This document shows, piece by piece, positions 32,479 through 42,606 of a stretch of 64,000 bases of DNA. Origin of the DNA: Prorocentrum cordatum. Taxonomy: Eukaryota > Sar > Dinophyceae > Prorocentrales > Prorocentraceae. The notes under the pieces are model-generated. The model made no database searches and was not told where the DNA came from. It saw nothing but the letters and a program-made list of their open reading frames with translations. Position numbers and translations under genes: made by a program. The stretch lies in contig CAUYUJ010014171.1 in NCBI GenBank assembly GCA_963575745.1, positions 734,186 through 798,185 of the forward strand. The letters run 5' to 3'. Each line of letters opens with the position of its first letter. The stretch's first letter is position 1.

Positions 32479-32512
32479 GATCGGTTCTAATCCCGATCCC
32501 CCCATCCCCGAG
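32479..32512 (+). promoter_or_regulatory. Candidate trans-splice acceptor before the accessory gene
   Basis: GGTTCTAATCC (branch-point-like CTAAT) is followed by the pyrimidine-rich CCCGATCCCCCCATCCCCG, and AG lies directly against the ATG at 32513. Dinoflagellate mRNAs receive a spliced leader at such AGs. This is inferred from spacing and composition only. Confidence 0.35.
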
Positions 32513-33369
32513 ATGGATCAGGCACCGCCGCTCCACCTCGACGGCTGGGCCATCGCCTACGACGCCGACTACGACCCGAACGCCAAGGGCGACGACCGCG
32601 TGGGCTTCACGCACCACGCCCAAACTGGCCGCCCTCGCGATCCCGAGGATGGCTTTGCCTACGTACATCATCAGCGCGTTGATCGTAGCGCAGAGTATGA
32701 TCTACGTGTCCCCGACGAATCCACTATTGTCGAAGTTACCCGTTCCGCGTCCGCCGACGTGACGAGTTGGATCGACAAAGTTGATGGAGGAGCCGGCGGC
32801 AACGCCAACTACTTGGGCCAACTACGAGTACAGTACGACCACGGCTACGCCATGGATGTCATTCATGAGAGCCATGTGCATGATCTCCAGCCTCTTCACA
32901 CGCAATTCTTCTGTACAAGAAAACGCTCGTGGCTTACATGATCACTTGCATGCTGTGATTCCAAACTCACTCACACCGCAAGTGCCCACCAATGGAGCTC
33001 ACGACGGTAGTATTAAAGGCAGAGTGGATGATGATGCACAACGATTGGTCAAAAATTGGCAGTGCATTTCTTGGGCAATACGCCGAGGACAGCGTTCAGG
33101 ACACAAATTATTTCTACAAAGATGGGCTTTGTGCGCCTCACGATGTATACAGTAATGGATTGACAACTCCCAGCTACGCTCCTAAATTTGATCGCGCCAC
33201 GATCAAACTACCCGTACGTCCACCTGGTATGGCCAGGACATCAGATACTGCGGGACACCTCGGCCACGTTGTCGAGGATAACCTTGTCACCGAGTTGAGG
33301 GCGTTCTCCGATCTCACCCAGACAGGCAAATTCCGCCGCAAGCTCAGTACGTGGTTGACTGCACGCTGA
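32513..33369 (+). pseudogene. Accessory gene, segment 1 (unknown function)
   Basis: ATG 32513 opens MDQAPPLHLDGWAIAYDADY. The frame runs to 32941, but coding text seems to pass through a second frame near 32915-33030 (SLTPQVPTNGAHDGSIKGRV) into a third from about 33000 (DWSKIGSAFLGQYAEDSVQD) that stops at TGA 33367-33369. It is rich in Asp, His and Tyr. I recognise no family. It begins about 400 bp after pol and appears to be the N-terminus of a very large cargo protein. Confidence 0.5.
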
Positions 33370-35297
33370 GGATTTGGAGGTATCGGATCCAGCCCCAAGA
33401 CGGTGGCAACACCATCCGACCACCCAGACGGCTGGAAAGTCCTCCCAGAGTACGACGACAATCATTGGCAACCATACGAGGAGGGCTCTGTGCTGCCCAG
33501 CGAAACGCCTACCAAGGAGGACCCTGGTCTTACTCCTGGTACTGCTGTTGATCCGCTAGAGCTTGCGCAAGCAAAATACAGCGCGTTTTGTGGTGGTCGA
33601 TTGGTTTCTACCCTTCTTTCAGACATCGGGTGGCATTCACTCATACAGGAGGACCTGGGACTTTTCTACATCATGCATGTGGCCCGTCAGGGCACGCATA
33701 CAAATGAACCAATCTGCACACGGACTCAACATGGATCATGCACCCCAAGAAGGGATCCAAGACCGCCAAGCACAAAAAGTATCGCAGCCACGGCATCGAC
33801 GAGCTCAACAGCCCACAAAAGCGAGACGCTCTTGCTAAAGCATCAAACGTTGGTCTCGTACCTTTATTTATGCCGTGCCTCAACCGTGCAGAATGCATCG
33901 GTGGCGCCACCCTCGAGCACTTGTCGACCGTCATCCGCGACGACATTATGATGTGGGCATTCTCCTTTGGCAATTACAAAGAATGGTTCAAACAGAACGA
34001 CACTGCGATTGGCCAGGACTGCATTATATTGTCAGGGGCTGGTGGCGACACCCGCTGCGATATGGCACAGCTCCGTGATCAGCGTACGCAGACACAGGAG
34101 AACCGTATCACAGCTATCCTTGCGAACCAGTTCGAGTGTACACTCGAGCAGCGCAACATGATCCTCATGATCCGCAAGGCCAGGGGCTTGACGCTGATGA
34201 ACGACAATGCTTCTATCAAAGAGTGGCGTAGATTGAATGAGGTCATATGGGATTATTTGGCACATGTCTCCCCTGCATTCGTGAAACAAAGACACTACTG
34301 CAGAGGCCTCAACGCCATGGTGATCTGGATTGCAAACGACATTGCATGTGCCAATCACGGTCAAGCCATATTGGACACACGTCGCCATGAAGATCGCACT
34401 CATACTTCCGTGCGCGAGCTCATGAAGATGGAGTGCGAGGGTGGCGTCCCGACGCTTATGCCAGTACACGTACAAGTGGATCTATCACGTTTTATTGGCG
34501 TGATGCAGTACTTTCGTTGCCCCACGGTCACGGGGCCAGGCAAAGCGACACAATGGGGTGTACACCCGAACTTCGACTACCACACGGGTGATCTGATCAA
34601 GACAATGCAATCACGTGGTATCACAGTCCTTCCATCAGATCACTGGATAGATGCTTACGACAGGATTACGCCTCAGCCTTGGCATTCGACACAGAATAAT
34701 CACAATCTGGCAATGTTTACGACTCAATTCTGTGATGCAGTATGCTATCGCAATTTCTGCGCATTGATCCAGTCATTACCATCTCAGCCTTATCCATTCA
34801 GACCTCCTATCCGGACTCCGGTCACGGACGCGCAGGCCTACACCCAGGCCAAAGAAATTATGGAGGCTCTTCAATTTCGAGAGAAGATAACCAATGAGTG
34901 GAAGAGAGATCTCAGCCTCACGACGCTGATGATTCAGACTGCTGGAGAAATGGCTCATTGTGCTTGGATGGCTTCTTGTGCCAGCGGTACTTTGCCAAAA
35001 TCAATGCCATTGGCAACAAGCGATCCATGCGTCCCCATCCCTGGACTCGCAAAAGGGCCACCAGCACTTGATCCTCGCGATCCTACCAAGGCTTTTCCTG
35101 ATAATGACCCATTTGGTCATGCATACGACGAGTTGTTCAACTACCTTCTACTTCTGATCAACGACTACCCCGGGGCGTGGGCATCTTGGGATTCACCTGA
35201 GAAGAGAGAGCTCTTTCATCCCAAAATTGAAAGAGATTCAGGACGCACACGCCATTACCTGGGTCGTGTACGAGCAGTTCCCACAGCAGATTACTGA
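33370..35297 (+). pseudogene. Accessory gene, segment 2 (unknown; faint hydrolase look)
   Basis: The frame of segment 1 continues past the TGA at 33367 (DGWKVLPEYDDNHWQPYEEG) to about 33730, then shifts into the 519-codon frame 33738-35297. That frame has DCIILSGAGGDTRCDM near residue 95, AILANQFECTLEQRN, VLPSDHWIDAYDRI and PWHSTQNNHNLAMF near 300-320, and a helical C-terminus. A Gly-rich turn early and an Asp...His pair late recall SGNH-type hydrolases, but no GDS motif is seen, so I give no function. Cys and Trp are frequent, and the text is clearly protein-like over the whole length. Confidence 0.5.
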
Positions 35298-36352
35298 TTT
35301 GGACGGCGATGACGCTTCGACCAAATCACGCATCATCGCAGAGGGCAACAGACTGAACTCTCATCGTATTGGTCCTAGTATCGACAACCGAGACACTATT
35401 ATAGCATGCGAAGGTTTCTTTACACAACGCCTTGGATCGGCTTGCATTGGGACTCGAGGCCGACGTTCCAACTACCTTCTGGCGCGCGGCAGCTGGGACA
35501 GACCAGCAGACCGAAGACGGACAGCCAGTGCAACCAGGCCCACTGCCTGAACCATTGCAGCCTGGCCCGCAGCCGATCCCTTTACCAGAGCCATTACCGA
35601 CTGGCCCGCTTCCGATTAGCACGCCAGCTGATCCATCGCCACCAGACCTGCTGCCGACAGCCGCGTCAGTCCCGATCCCTGATGACGACACTGACGTGGA
35701 GGCGGCAGAGCTGGAGGCAACTCCTGTCGACGACGAACCTTCTCCCGATCAGCAATCGGATACGGTACGCATACTGTCATGGCAAGACAGTTGCGAGCGT
35801 TCCTTGCACGAGGACATCAGCCAGATCGCGACATTCGACAATGCATGCACTCTTCGTGAATACAAGCTTCAAGCAGGCCTCGTGGATCATCATCCACGCG
35901 TTCCCCCTCCGCTGCGGGGCACGACCGCAACCAATGGCATAGCTTGCTTGCAAGACGATGAGTGGACGAGTCAATTGTCGTACGACGATTGTGTGATAGC
36001 CCACGCGCCCGACATCGTTCAATCTGGTTGCTTCCCAGAGTGGAAATTGATATCGCTCCCGCCGTACGACGAGGTACGCTATGGACTTGAGCTGCTCGAT
36101 GAGTGGCTTGGCTACCCTGTTTGGATGAGCAAAGACATCGCGACGATGCTACGTCATGAGATTCACTACAAAAAGTTCCATATCAACCAATTCAATGGTC
36201 GACGTATCAACATATGGCCGAGCTCAACACAACACAAGTGTAATATTCCAAGCAATTGGAAATCGTTTCAGGATATGGTCCAGTGGAAATTTCGAGACCG
36301 CGCAGTCCACAACGGACCATCCACCGAGGCGGCCATAGCACACTTCAAATAG
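35227..36352 (+). pseudogene. Accessory gene, segment 3 (Pro-rich hinge and unknown domain)
   Basis: Coding text passes from frame 35227 (AITWVVYEQFPQQITDLDGD) to frame 35432 near 35430. A 60-residue linker of PLPEPLQPGPQPIPLPEP-type repeats and acidic DDDTDVEAAELE follows, then a folded-looking domain (SWQDSCERSLHEDI, FPEWKLISLPPYDEVRYGLE, WLGYPVWMSKDIATMLRHE, INIWPSSTQ). The frame ends at TAG 36350-36352 but reads straight on into the Tpt1-like segment. No family recognised for the domain before the KptA-like part. Confidence 0.5.
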
Positions 36353-37085
36353 GATGGTGAGTCAGACGGGTACATGTATTGGACTGATTATTACCCGATA
36401 TTTGTCATTCGTGCGTTCCAGAAGCACATTGACCCGCAGAAGAATCGGATCGAGGTATATGCCAAACCAGTCCCCGACGGGGGTGACCCCAGCTGCTTCG
36501 ATTGGAACAGCGTCATCGCTATCAGATGCGTTGGAGGGCACAGCTGCGTCAACCCACTCTCCAAACCATGGAATATGGGCTGGGAGAGCTTGCAATGGAC
36601 AGACGTGAAGTACCTCCACCATGGCACAACATTTCGTGCCTGGGGAAGCATCCTCAAGTCAGGGATTATTCCAGGCTATATCGATCCATCTTCTCAGAGA
36701 GACAAATACTTTCGAGGATCACCACGCGCGGAGGCATTCTTCAGTCTTCAGTTCCAGCACCTACATAGACAACGTTCAAAAGAATCCTCACACCTCGGTA
36801 CAACCATACAAGTTCAAGCACTACAAGAACGAGGTAGAGCTGGTGATCAACATGGAGATTGCCACAACGGCTGGGTGCAGATTTTGGCTGGGCGCACAAG
36901 GCGCTATCATGACAGAGGATGTGGTTCCAGCCGCCGCAGTCATCGCCATTCGCCGTCTCCAACCACGCAATGAGCATGGCCGGCAGATATGGCCGGAGGG
37001 CACTACTTGGGTTTACCCGCCATTGGCTGCGAGACAACCATTGAGCAAATACGAGTTTGCGCTGTTCCCCCTGGGACAGACATGA
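36353..37085 (+). pseudogene. Tpt1/KptA-like RNA 2'-phosphotransferase domain, broken
   Basis: Frame 36353-36760 contains WTDVKYLHHGTTFRAWGSIL, then KSGIIPG. The His-Gly-Thr followed by an Ile-x2-x-Gly-Ile-x-Pro turn is the core motif of Tpt1/KptA enzymes, which remove a splice-junction 2'-phosphate from RNA using NAD+. After a frame change near 36750 comes NEVELVINMEIATTAGCRFW, then LGAQGAIMTEDVVPAAAVIA, matching the C-terminal Tpt1 pattern (beta strand, bulky-Phe turn, Asn-Gly-like loop, ...T(E/D).VP). The usual second His motif region is replaced by GSPRAEAFFS. It could be another ADP-ribosyltransferase-fold enzyme. The domain is embedded in a larger cargo protein. Confidence 0.55.
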
Positions 37086-38417
37086 TCGACGACCCTCTTG
37101 GGATTGCGCCAACTGGCATGGCACGCGACACGGCTCAGCAGTCAAAGACACAGTCCGCCTCAGCATCATCGGCCCAGCGGCCAATCGCCCCTCAGCTGGA
37201 GGCGACCCCCGCTGGCCACACATCTGACGCCGACGCTTTGGATGAGACGATTGTCCGTGCTATGATTAACAGTTGTGGGCACAACGCACAGGAGAAATAA
37301 TGGTTGGTAGCCATATCATATTGCCGAGAGGCCCTGCGACCTATTACATCAAAGATCACACAGAGAGATTGGAATCGCCGGCCTATATTCAATGATGTTC
37401 GCATGGGGGATTTCATTATCGTCAAAAATTGGGGCTCTACCAATTGCTACCACTATGACAATCACTTCCAAAAGGGCAACCACAACACCAAGGTGCTCAT
37501 GAACAAGGGCCACATTTATGGACCAATCATTCATTTCGGAGTCTTCGACCAATTCTTTGCGGTACAAATACCTATTCTCAACTACGGTTCACGATGGGTA
37601 AACATATGGTATTGCGACAAAAACATGCCTCTCAAGGGCGTTGTCTTCGCTTTGCCAGTACGTACCGACATCGACCCAAGGCGCATGCATATCGCACTTG
37701 AAGGCCCCTCTTCATGCTGCGACCAGATCCATAAGTATAAAGAATCAGGTAATTTACCATATCTTGGAATACCGAGCATTTACAAGCCACGTATCCCACG
37801 TACACCGACCAGACGCCCCGCTCCTCGGACACCCGATCCCGACGAGCTGGTGGCAACACCTGCCGAGGATCCCAGGCCAATCCAAAGAGCCTCTGGTAAC
37901 AGTCCTTGTGGATATATCTACCATACCACTCACAGATGAGGAGAAAGCAGCCAATGATACCATGAGGGCAGATTTATCGGCTGACATTCACGCTGATGAG
38001 GACATCGGCTCGAGCATCCTTGATAATATTATCGACCCGCCAGAGAACTTCCTCAACCACCCCGACTACGACCCAGAGGACGGCACAAGATGGATCTTGC
38101 AATCTTACGACCACCGCATATACCGCTGGACGTCGGAGTTGTTGGTGGATTCACCTATGATAAAAGTGATTATCGAGGTATACGCTGGCAGGGACAAGAT
38201 TGTGGTGGACCAGATAGAATCATACTTACGATTTGACTTACAATTTGGACCAAAAGCAGAAATATACCACATTGATTACAATCATACCCACAAATGGGCA
38301 CGCGACTTACCGATTTGCAGTGCAGATAGTTTCTTCAAGAAGATAGTACACCATGGTCATACTGATACTGCGGACAAAGACACCTCCGGGTACGCAGGAC
38401 TACCGGGGGAAATATGA
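37086..38417 (+). pseudogene. Accessory gene, segment 5 (unknown C-terminal part)
   Basis: From the KptA-like frame the coding text shifts to frame 36989-37300 (DDPLGIAPTGMARDTAQQ, Ser/Ala-rich linker), passes TAA 37298-37300, and continues as DFIIVKNWGSTNCYHYDNHF and YGPIIHFGVFDQFF to about 37900. It then shifts to the frame ending at TGA 38415-38417 (LTDEEKAANDTMRADLSADI, DPEDGTRWILQSYDHRIYRW, IIEVYAGRDKIVVDQIESYL). Alternating hydrophobic strands suggest a beta-rich fold. No family recognised. Confidence 0.45.
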
Positions 38418-38438
38418 TCTAGGATCGAGATAGAGGGG

Positions 38439-38996
38439 ATGAGCCGATCGATCGCCTCCCGTCCGACCGCTGAGATCAATCGAGATTGCATGGATCAGAT
38501 CGGCCGTGTTCTCGCCAGCGGCCTCGACACCTGCCGGGGATCCCGTGAGCACCTTGCGATCTCCGGGGCCCCAGAGGAGATCCAGCATGATATCGCGCGA
38601 TGTCGGAATTGCGATCGTTTCTTATCTCTCGGAATCGTCACAGGTGACGGTACAATTTGTGATATCTGCTGGCAGTATACTGTCGCTGTAGGTGCTACCG
38701 GCAAAGGTGGCGCCGCGGAGAGCGACCTGGCACACCTCCAGAAGTTGACCCACTGGATCAAGACGACCCTCTCCCAGGACGACATCACCATGTATATGAC
38801 AGATGGAGCGCATGTCCAGATGATGGGCAAGCGCTCCATAGCTGGTCAGGAAAAGGATACCTTGAGGAGATTCGCGAAGAAAGCTGCGGAGAGGTATCAG
38901 AAGTGGGTCGACGCAGGCCCCCCTCCTGCACGGGCGAGACTGAGGACGACAGACCTCTATGCCACCCCTTCGCCAATCTCGTTCAGCGTTTCCTGA
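38439..38996 (+). pseudogene. Accessory ORF with a CxxC...CxxC zinc-ribbon-like motif
   Basis: ATG 38439 lies 22 bases after the preceding stop. Around residues 54-78 it reads CRNCDRFLSLGIVTGDGTIC, then DIC, giving C-x2-C-x16-C-x2-C, a zinc-ribbon spacing. A helical Lys/Glu-rich half follows (AHLQKLTHWIKTTL, KDTLRRFAKKAAERYQKW). Near 38930-38990 the frame appears to shift into the next ORF. Function unknown. Confidence 0.45.
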
Positions 38997-39811
38997 GTGA
39001 TGCGCGGTTCCACCACCAAATGACAGCCGCTCGTGTCAATGAGGGCGAGAAGGCTTACACTATTGAGGACATGCGCGACGCCTGTGATATTCACGATCAC
39101 AGCGTCAGGACTGACCAAGCTGGTCGGAAGAAATGGTGGTTGAACACAGGCAGACTCGATAGAGGCACGAGGCAAGAGCGCGGACGTATCACGATTGCCC
39201 TTCCCCGCGGGGATGGCACTCGCGAGAAAGTCACGCAGCGGAAGCTTGCCGTGCTCGCCTCCATCGAACTTGCCATGGGTTCTACAGATCAAAGGGGGGT
39301 TAGTTCAGGGATTAGAACCGATCCGATCGATCCTGATACATGCTCTCCACATTCTCATGACGCCATGGAGCCACGCCAGCCGCGGCACCCGCCGCCGCCG
39401 CGCCCTGCTCCTGGCGATGCTGCTGGACCCAGCGCCTCTGGCGCGCAGGACGACGCGCCCGCTGGGCCGCGCGGTGCCGCCGCGCAGCGGCAGAGCGGCG
39501 ATGACAGCCGCAGACCAACGACACCTCCCCGCGCCAAGAGGGCGCGCAGGACGGAGGACTACGCGACGTGGTGGCGCAGGAACCTAGAGGACAGCCAGTG
39601 GGGCCCCAGGTACTGGGGCTACTATGCCAACTGCTGGATGTACATCGCGGACAACAACGAAGAGTTCGTGTATGTCAGAGACCTGCTGCACAACGATAGG
39701 TTCCGCCACTGGACCCCGAGGGCGCCCTGGGAGACCTTCACGACGAGCTACATCGCAGAGGATGGCCACAGGGTGTGGGGCCAGAGGTTCTACGCGAGGG
39801 GCAATGCTTAG
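38930..39811 (+). pseudogene. Accessory ORF, last (unknown; Trp/Tyr-rich C-terminus)
   Basis: Read after a likely frameshift from the zinc-ribbon ORF: PFANLVQRFLSDARFHHQM, DMRDACDIHDHSVRTDQAGR, a Pro/Ala/Arg-rich linker (about 39360-39530, GC-richer than the rest of the element), then TWWRRNLEDSQWGPRYWGYY and APWETFTTSYIAEDGHRVWG. It stops at TAG 39809-39811. An internal ATG at 39364 (GCCATGG context) could start a separate small protein. Function unknown. Confidence 0.45.
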
Positions 39812-40558
39812 AGTGGTCGGCCGCGAGGCCCACCGCTCGATTGGCTCGAGCTTCATCTTTATGCAAGTTTGCCTCGAGCGGTGAATAACAATATAATATG
39901 AGGCCACTTCATTATCCAAGACAAGTGGCCATACTTACACTTGTGAAACCCAAGGCAGCCTCCTAAGGAGCAGCGCCGAGGGGAGTAACCAATTGCAGAA
40001 TTTGTTCATGCAGCTTTTCGTGTTTATCAACGCGACTTTACGCATGGCCACGCACATATTGCCTTGAGATTTAGACGTGTTTCTCAACGCGATCGTGTTC
40101 ATCAGCACGACTTCAGAATACACATTTGTTGTTTATTCTTTAGGTTATGATAACATTGCGTTGAGAATGATCTGATGCCCAGCTATCGATTGAGAGCTGG
40201 TGGCAACACCTGCCGCGCTCAGGCGCGGCAGCTTTTGATGGTGCTTTAACTTGATCAGATCCTCTTTCTCCGCCCACCCGTGTCTCATTCTTCTCCGCCC
40301 TCGAGTGCCGAAGCGTTTTTGTGGGGCGCACCGAGGGGGCACCAAAGTGTGCTTGGCGAAGAAACAGGGGCCCTGGGTGATCCTTCTTACCTTCTCTTGC
40401 CTAATCGTGACCGCTATCGCGATTGGGACGCAGCTGAAGCGATGCAGATTTAACGCTCAGCCGCCTGACAGACCTGAGGATTTGAGGAGTAAAAGGGCGA
40501 CGGGATCTTTTCTCCTGTTCCCGAGCCCTGCCCTCGCAGGCGGGATTCGGGACGGGGT
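39812..40558 (+). other. 3' non-coding part of the giant copia element
   Basis: About 750 bp without a gene. It holds a small hairpin with arms CACCGCTCGA (39831) and TCGAGCGGTG (39874), and a 22-bp copy of a sequence also present at 37844-37865. The last bases, CGGGATTCGGGACGGGG at 40541-40557, are G-rich and mostly purine and are the best polypurine-tract candidate. Confidence 0.6.
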
Positions 40559-40559
40559 G

Positions 40560-40756
40560 TGTGAATAGAACCCGTGTAATACCCTCATATATACTCCTTA
40601 TCCCCACCTCTCCTGCGCCTGGCCGTTTGGGCTCAGGTATTGGGCTAGATCGATCAGACCTTGAATCGTGCAGGAGGAAAATATATCCATCTTTCCCTCC
40701 TTTCCTCTACCAACGGATCAGGGGTTCTGTACCTTTGTACTCTAACCCCATACACC
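40560..40756 (+). repeat. Right LTR of the giant copia element (197 bp)
   Basis: Starts TGTGAATAGA and ends CCATACACC, the last base differing from the left LTR. It is 186/197 identical to 23091-23287. Confidence 0.92.
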
Positions 40757-40761
40757 GAGGG
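40757..40761. repeat. Target-site duplication, right copy (GAGGG)
   Basis: Identical to 23086-23090. Confidence 0.8.
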
Positions 40762-40801
40762 GGCCCTCGGCGAAGGCCGCTAGCGACTTGCATGCAGGCT
40801 T

Positions 40802-41112
40802 CGCGCGCTTCGCGGCGTCGTCCTCCAAATCCACTCTACACCGTTTTGCGCGCTTCGCGCGCCAAAGTGCAAACGCTGTAGATGTCAGCGCGTTTCGCGC
40901 GCAGAACTGCAAATGAGTCGGAAGCCGCGCGGCGCGCTCCGCGCCGCCAGCTGTACATATTGAAGGGCAGTTTGGCGCCCTTCGCGCGCTTTGCTGTACA
41001 TGCTATTATCAGTTTAGCGCGCTTCGCGCTGCGAACAGTGACCCTCGTGAACATGTTTACCGCGCTCCGTGCGCCGATGGCGATAGGTGCAGTTTAGCGC
41101 GCTTCGCGCGCC
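40802..41112. repeat. Array of about eight GCGCGC-TTCG-CGCGC-type hairpins
   Basis: Near-palindromes built on GCGCGCTTCGCGCGC occur near 40803, 40849, 40888, 40930, 40975, 41016, 41062 and 41096, spaced 34-46 bp, with sequence between them varying freely. Several keep pairing by compensating changes (for example GGCGCGCTCCGCGCC). Confidence 0.8.
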
Positions 41113-41148
41113 GAGCATTCGGGAACGCAGCAGCCCCCCATGCACGAA

Positions 41149-41320
41149 CGCGAACCCAACGGAAAACGACACAGCACACGCGCAGGCGCGAGTTCATCGG
41201 AATGCAGAACAACCGGCGCGCAGGCGCGAGCCCATCGGAACACAGGAACAGCCATCGCACAAGCGCGATCCCATCGGAACAGTGAACATCCAACGCGCAG
41301 GCGCGAACCCACCGATGGAC
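41149..41320 (+). repeat. 38-bp tandem repeat, five units
   Basis: GCGCGA(A/G)CCCATCGGAAC-like units start at 41149, 41187, 41225, 41263 and 41301, an exact 38-bp period. Each is led by CGCGCAGGCGCGA, itself a short palindrome. Confidence 0.85.
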
Positions 41321-42554
41321 CACGCGCCAAGCAACTGGCTCAGCGCACGACGCGCGTGCGCGCGGGCGGTGAGTTCCGCAATGCCCACAGCGGGAAAGGT
41401 CGCTCTGTGGCCTTGGATCCTGAATTTGCCAGTGGCGGCTGCCAATGGGCTGTCCAAGATCACGTGATGTGTATTTGAGAAGGATGTATCAATCCTAAGG
41501 TCAGTTACTACTGGGCTGCAACTAGTGCAGCAGTAAAATTACGACTGCTGGCCACAACTCGTGCCAGGATAGAACAAGTAATCGGAGGTGAGGGGGTGAG
41601 ATCGAAGTGGAACGGAAAACCCCCCTACCGGGAAATCGGTTTCGGTTTCGTGTTCGTGCGTGCCGTGCGTGCGGGCGAGGCGAAGCTGCGTGGGCGGGCG
41701 AGAAAAAAGTCTCCTCTGGCTGAGGCGCGGCCGGACCAAATGATTCCTCTCCGGGGGCCGGTGCCGCGCGGTGTCCCGCCGGTGTCCCGCCTCCGGCTGA
41801 GGCGCGGCCGGACCACATGTTTCCTTTCCCCCCCCGAACCTTCTCATCACCCGAAGGGTGGTCGTATAGGTATAAGGCGACTAGTATGAGTACAAGTCTA
41901 GTGCAACTACTACAAAACTGCTGTTGCGTTACACATGAGGCCCGGCCTCTCGCACGTTTGATTTCCTAGTTGCGCCAGGGGTCAGGGTCATGGAACCACG
42001 CTCGCGAGCACCCCCGCGGCCGAATGTGCATTCCTCTTCAGAATTCTGGGACGGGGGTTGCCCCCTTGTTCGATCCCGTTCATCAGGGACTTAACCTTCG
42101 TAGCCGAACAATAACATCAGTTGTTCCCGTCACCTTACTCTTCATCGGACTTCGCTGACGTTTAATGCCCCCTTTGCTTTGTGCCTCTCTTTCGTAACCT
42201 TACTCTTCATCATACTTCGTTGACGTTCAGTGTTTCCTTTGTTTTGGGCGCTCAGCTCGGCCACTGCGAACTCATGTCATTCTAGGTTCTGGATGTTGGA
42301 TCGTCCCCTCCCATCGATGTCAGCCCAAAGCATGCTAAGTCTTGTTAGTCCATGTCGGGTCCCTGCTAAGTCTTGGTGAAGACGTGTTAGGCCGTGCTAT
42401 ATCCCGCGAAGTCTTGCTAAATCATGGTTGGCGCACGGGCGTCCCAACATCATTTGACAATGCATGTTAACATCCGGTTATGAAGCTGAAGAACCAGCAG
42501 TTGTAATCAAATAGCAGCAAATGCAAGAAGCGTGGCACAACAGGGTACGGAAGA
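41321..42554. repeat. No gene; two short duplications
   Basis: GGCTGAGGCGCGGCCGGACC occurs at about 41718 and 41794. A 50-bp segment beginning CTTACTCTTCATC occurs near 42133 and 42199 (period 67). 42330-42430 repeats GCTAAGTCTTG. Nothing else recognised. Confidence 0.5.
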
Positions 42555-42606
42555 GGAGGAGGAGGAGGAGGAGGACGACGACGAGAAGGAGGAGGAGGGG
42601 GAGGGC
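42555..42606 (+). repeat. GGA microsatellite
   Basis: GAGGAGGAGG run with GACGACGAC inside. Confidence 0.9.

Larger units (their letters stand above)
23091..40756 (+). mobile_element. Giant Ty1/copia LTR retrotransposon, 17,666 bp, inactive
   Basis: Two 197-bp direct repeats bound a plus-strand Gag-protease-integrase-RT-RNase H coding region. Integrase before RT is the copia order. A perfect 5-bp duplication (GAGGG) flanks the whole. Ordinary copia elements are about 5-6 kb; here pol ends at 32110 and about 7.3 kb of extra coding DNA (32513-39811) plus a 750-bp 3' non-coding part precede the right LTR. I count 11 differences between the LTRs (186/197 identical), so the insertion is not recent. 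Base composition is visibly less GC-rich than the flanks. Five nonsense codons in pol, a changed protease active site and frameshifts in the cargo make this copy non-autonomous. Confidence 0.93.

Noticed and set aside
32111-39811. Cargo as a separate nested LTR element inside the copia element
   Set aside because: No second LTR pair, target duplication or second pol was seen within 32111-40559.
40802-41112. Rho-independent-type terminators
   Set aside because: Hairpins lack T tracts and form a regular array in eukaryotic DNA.
41149-41320. CRISPR-like array (38-bp period)
   Set aside because: Whole unit is repeated; no constant-repeat/unique-spacer pattern, no cas genes, eukaryotic setting.
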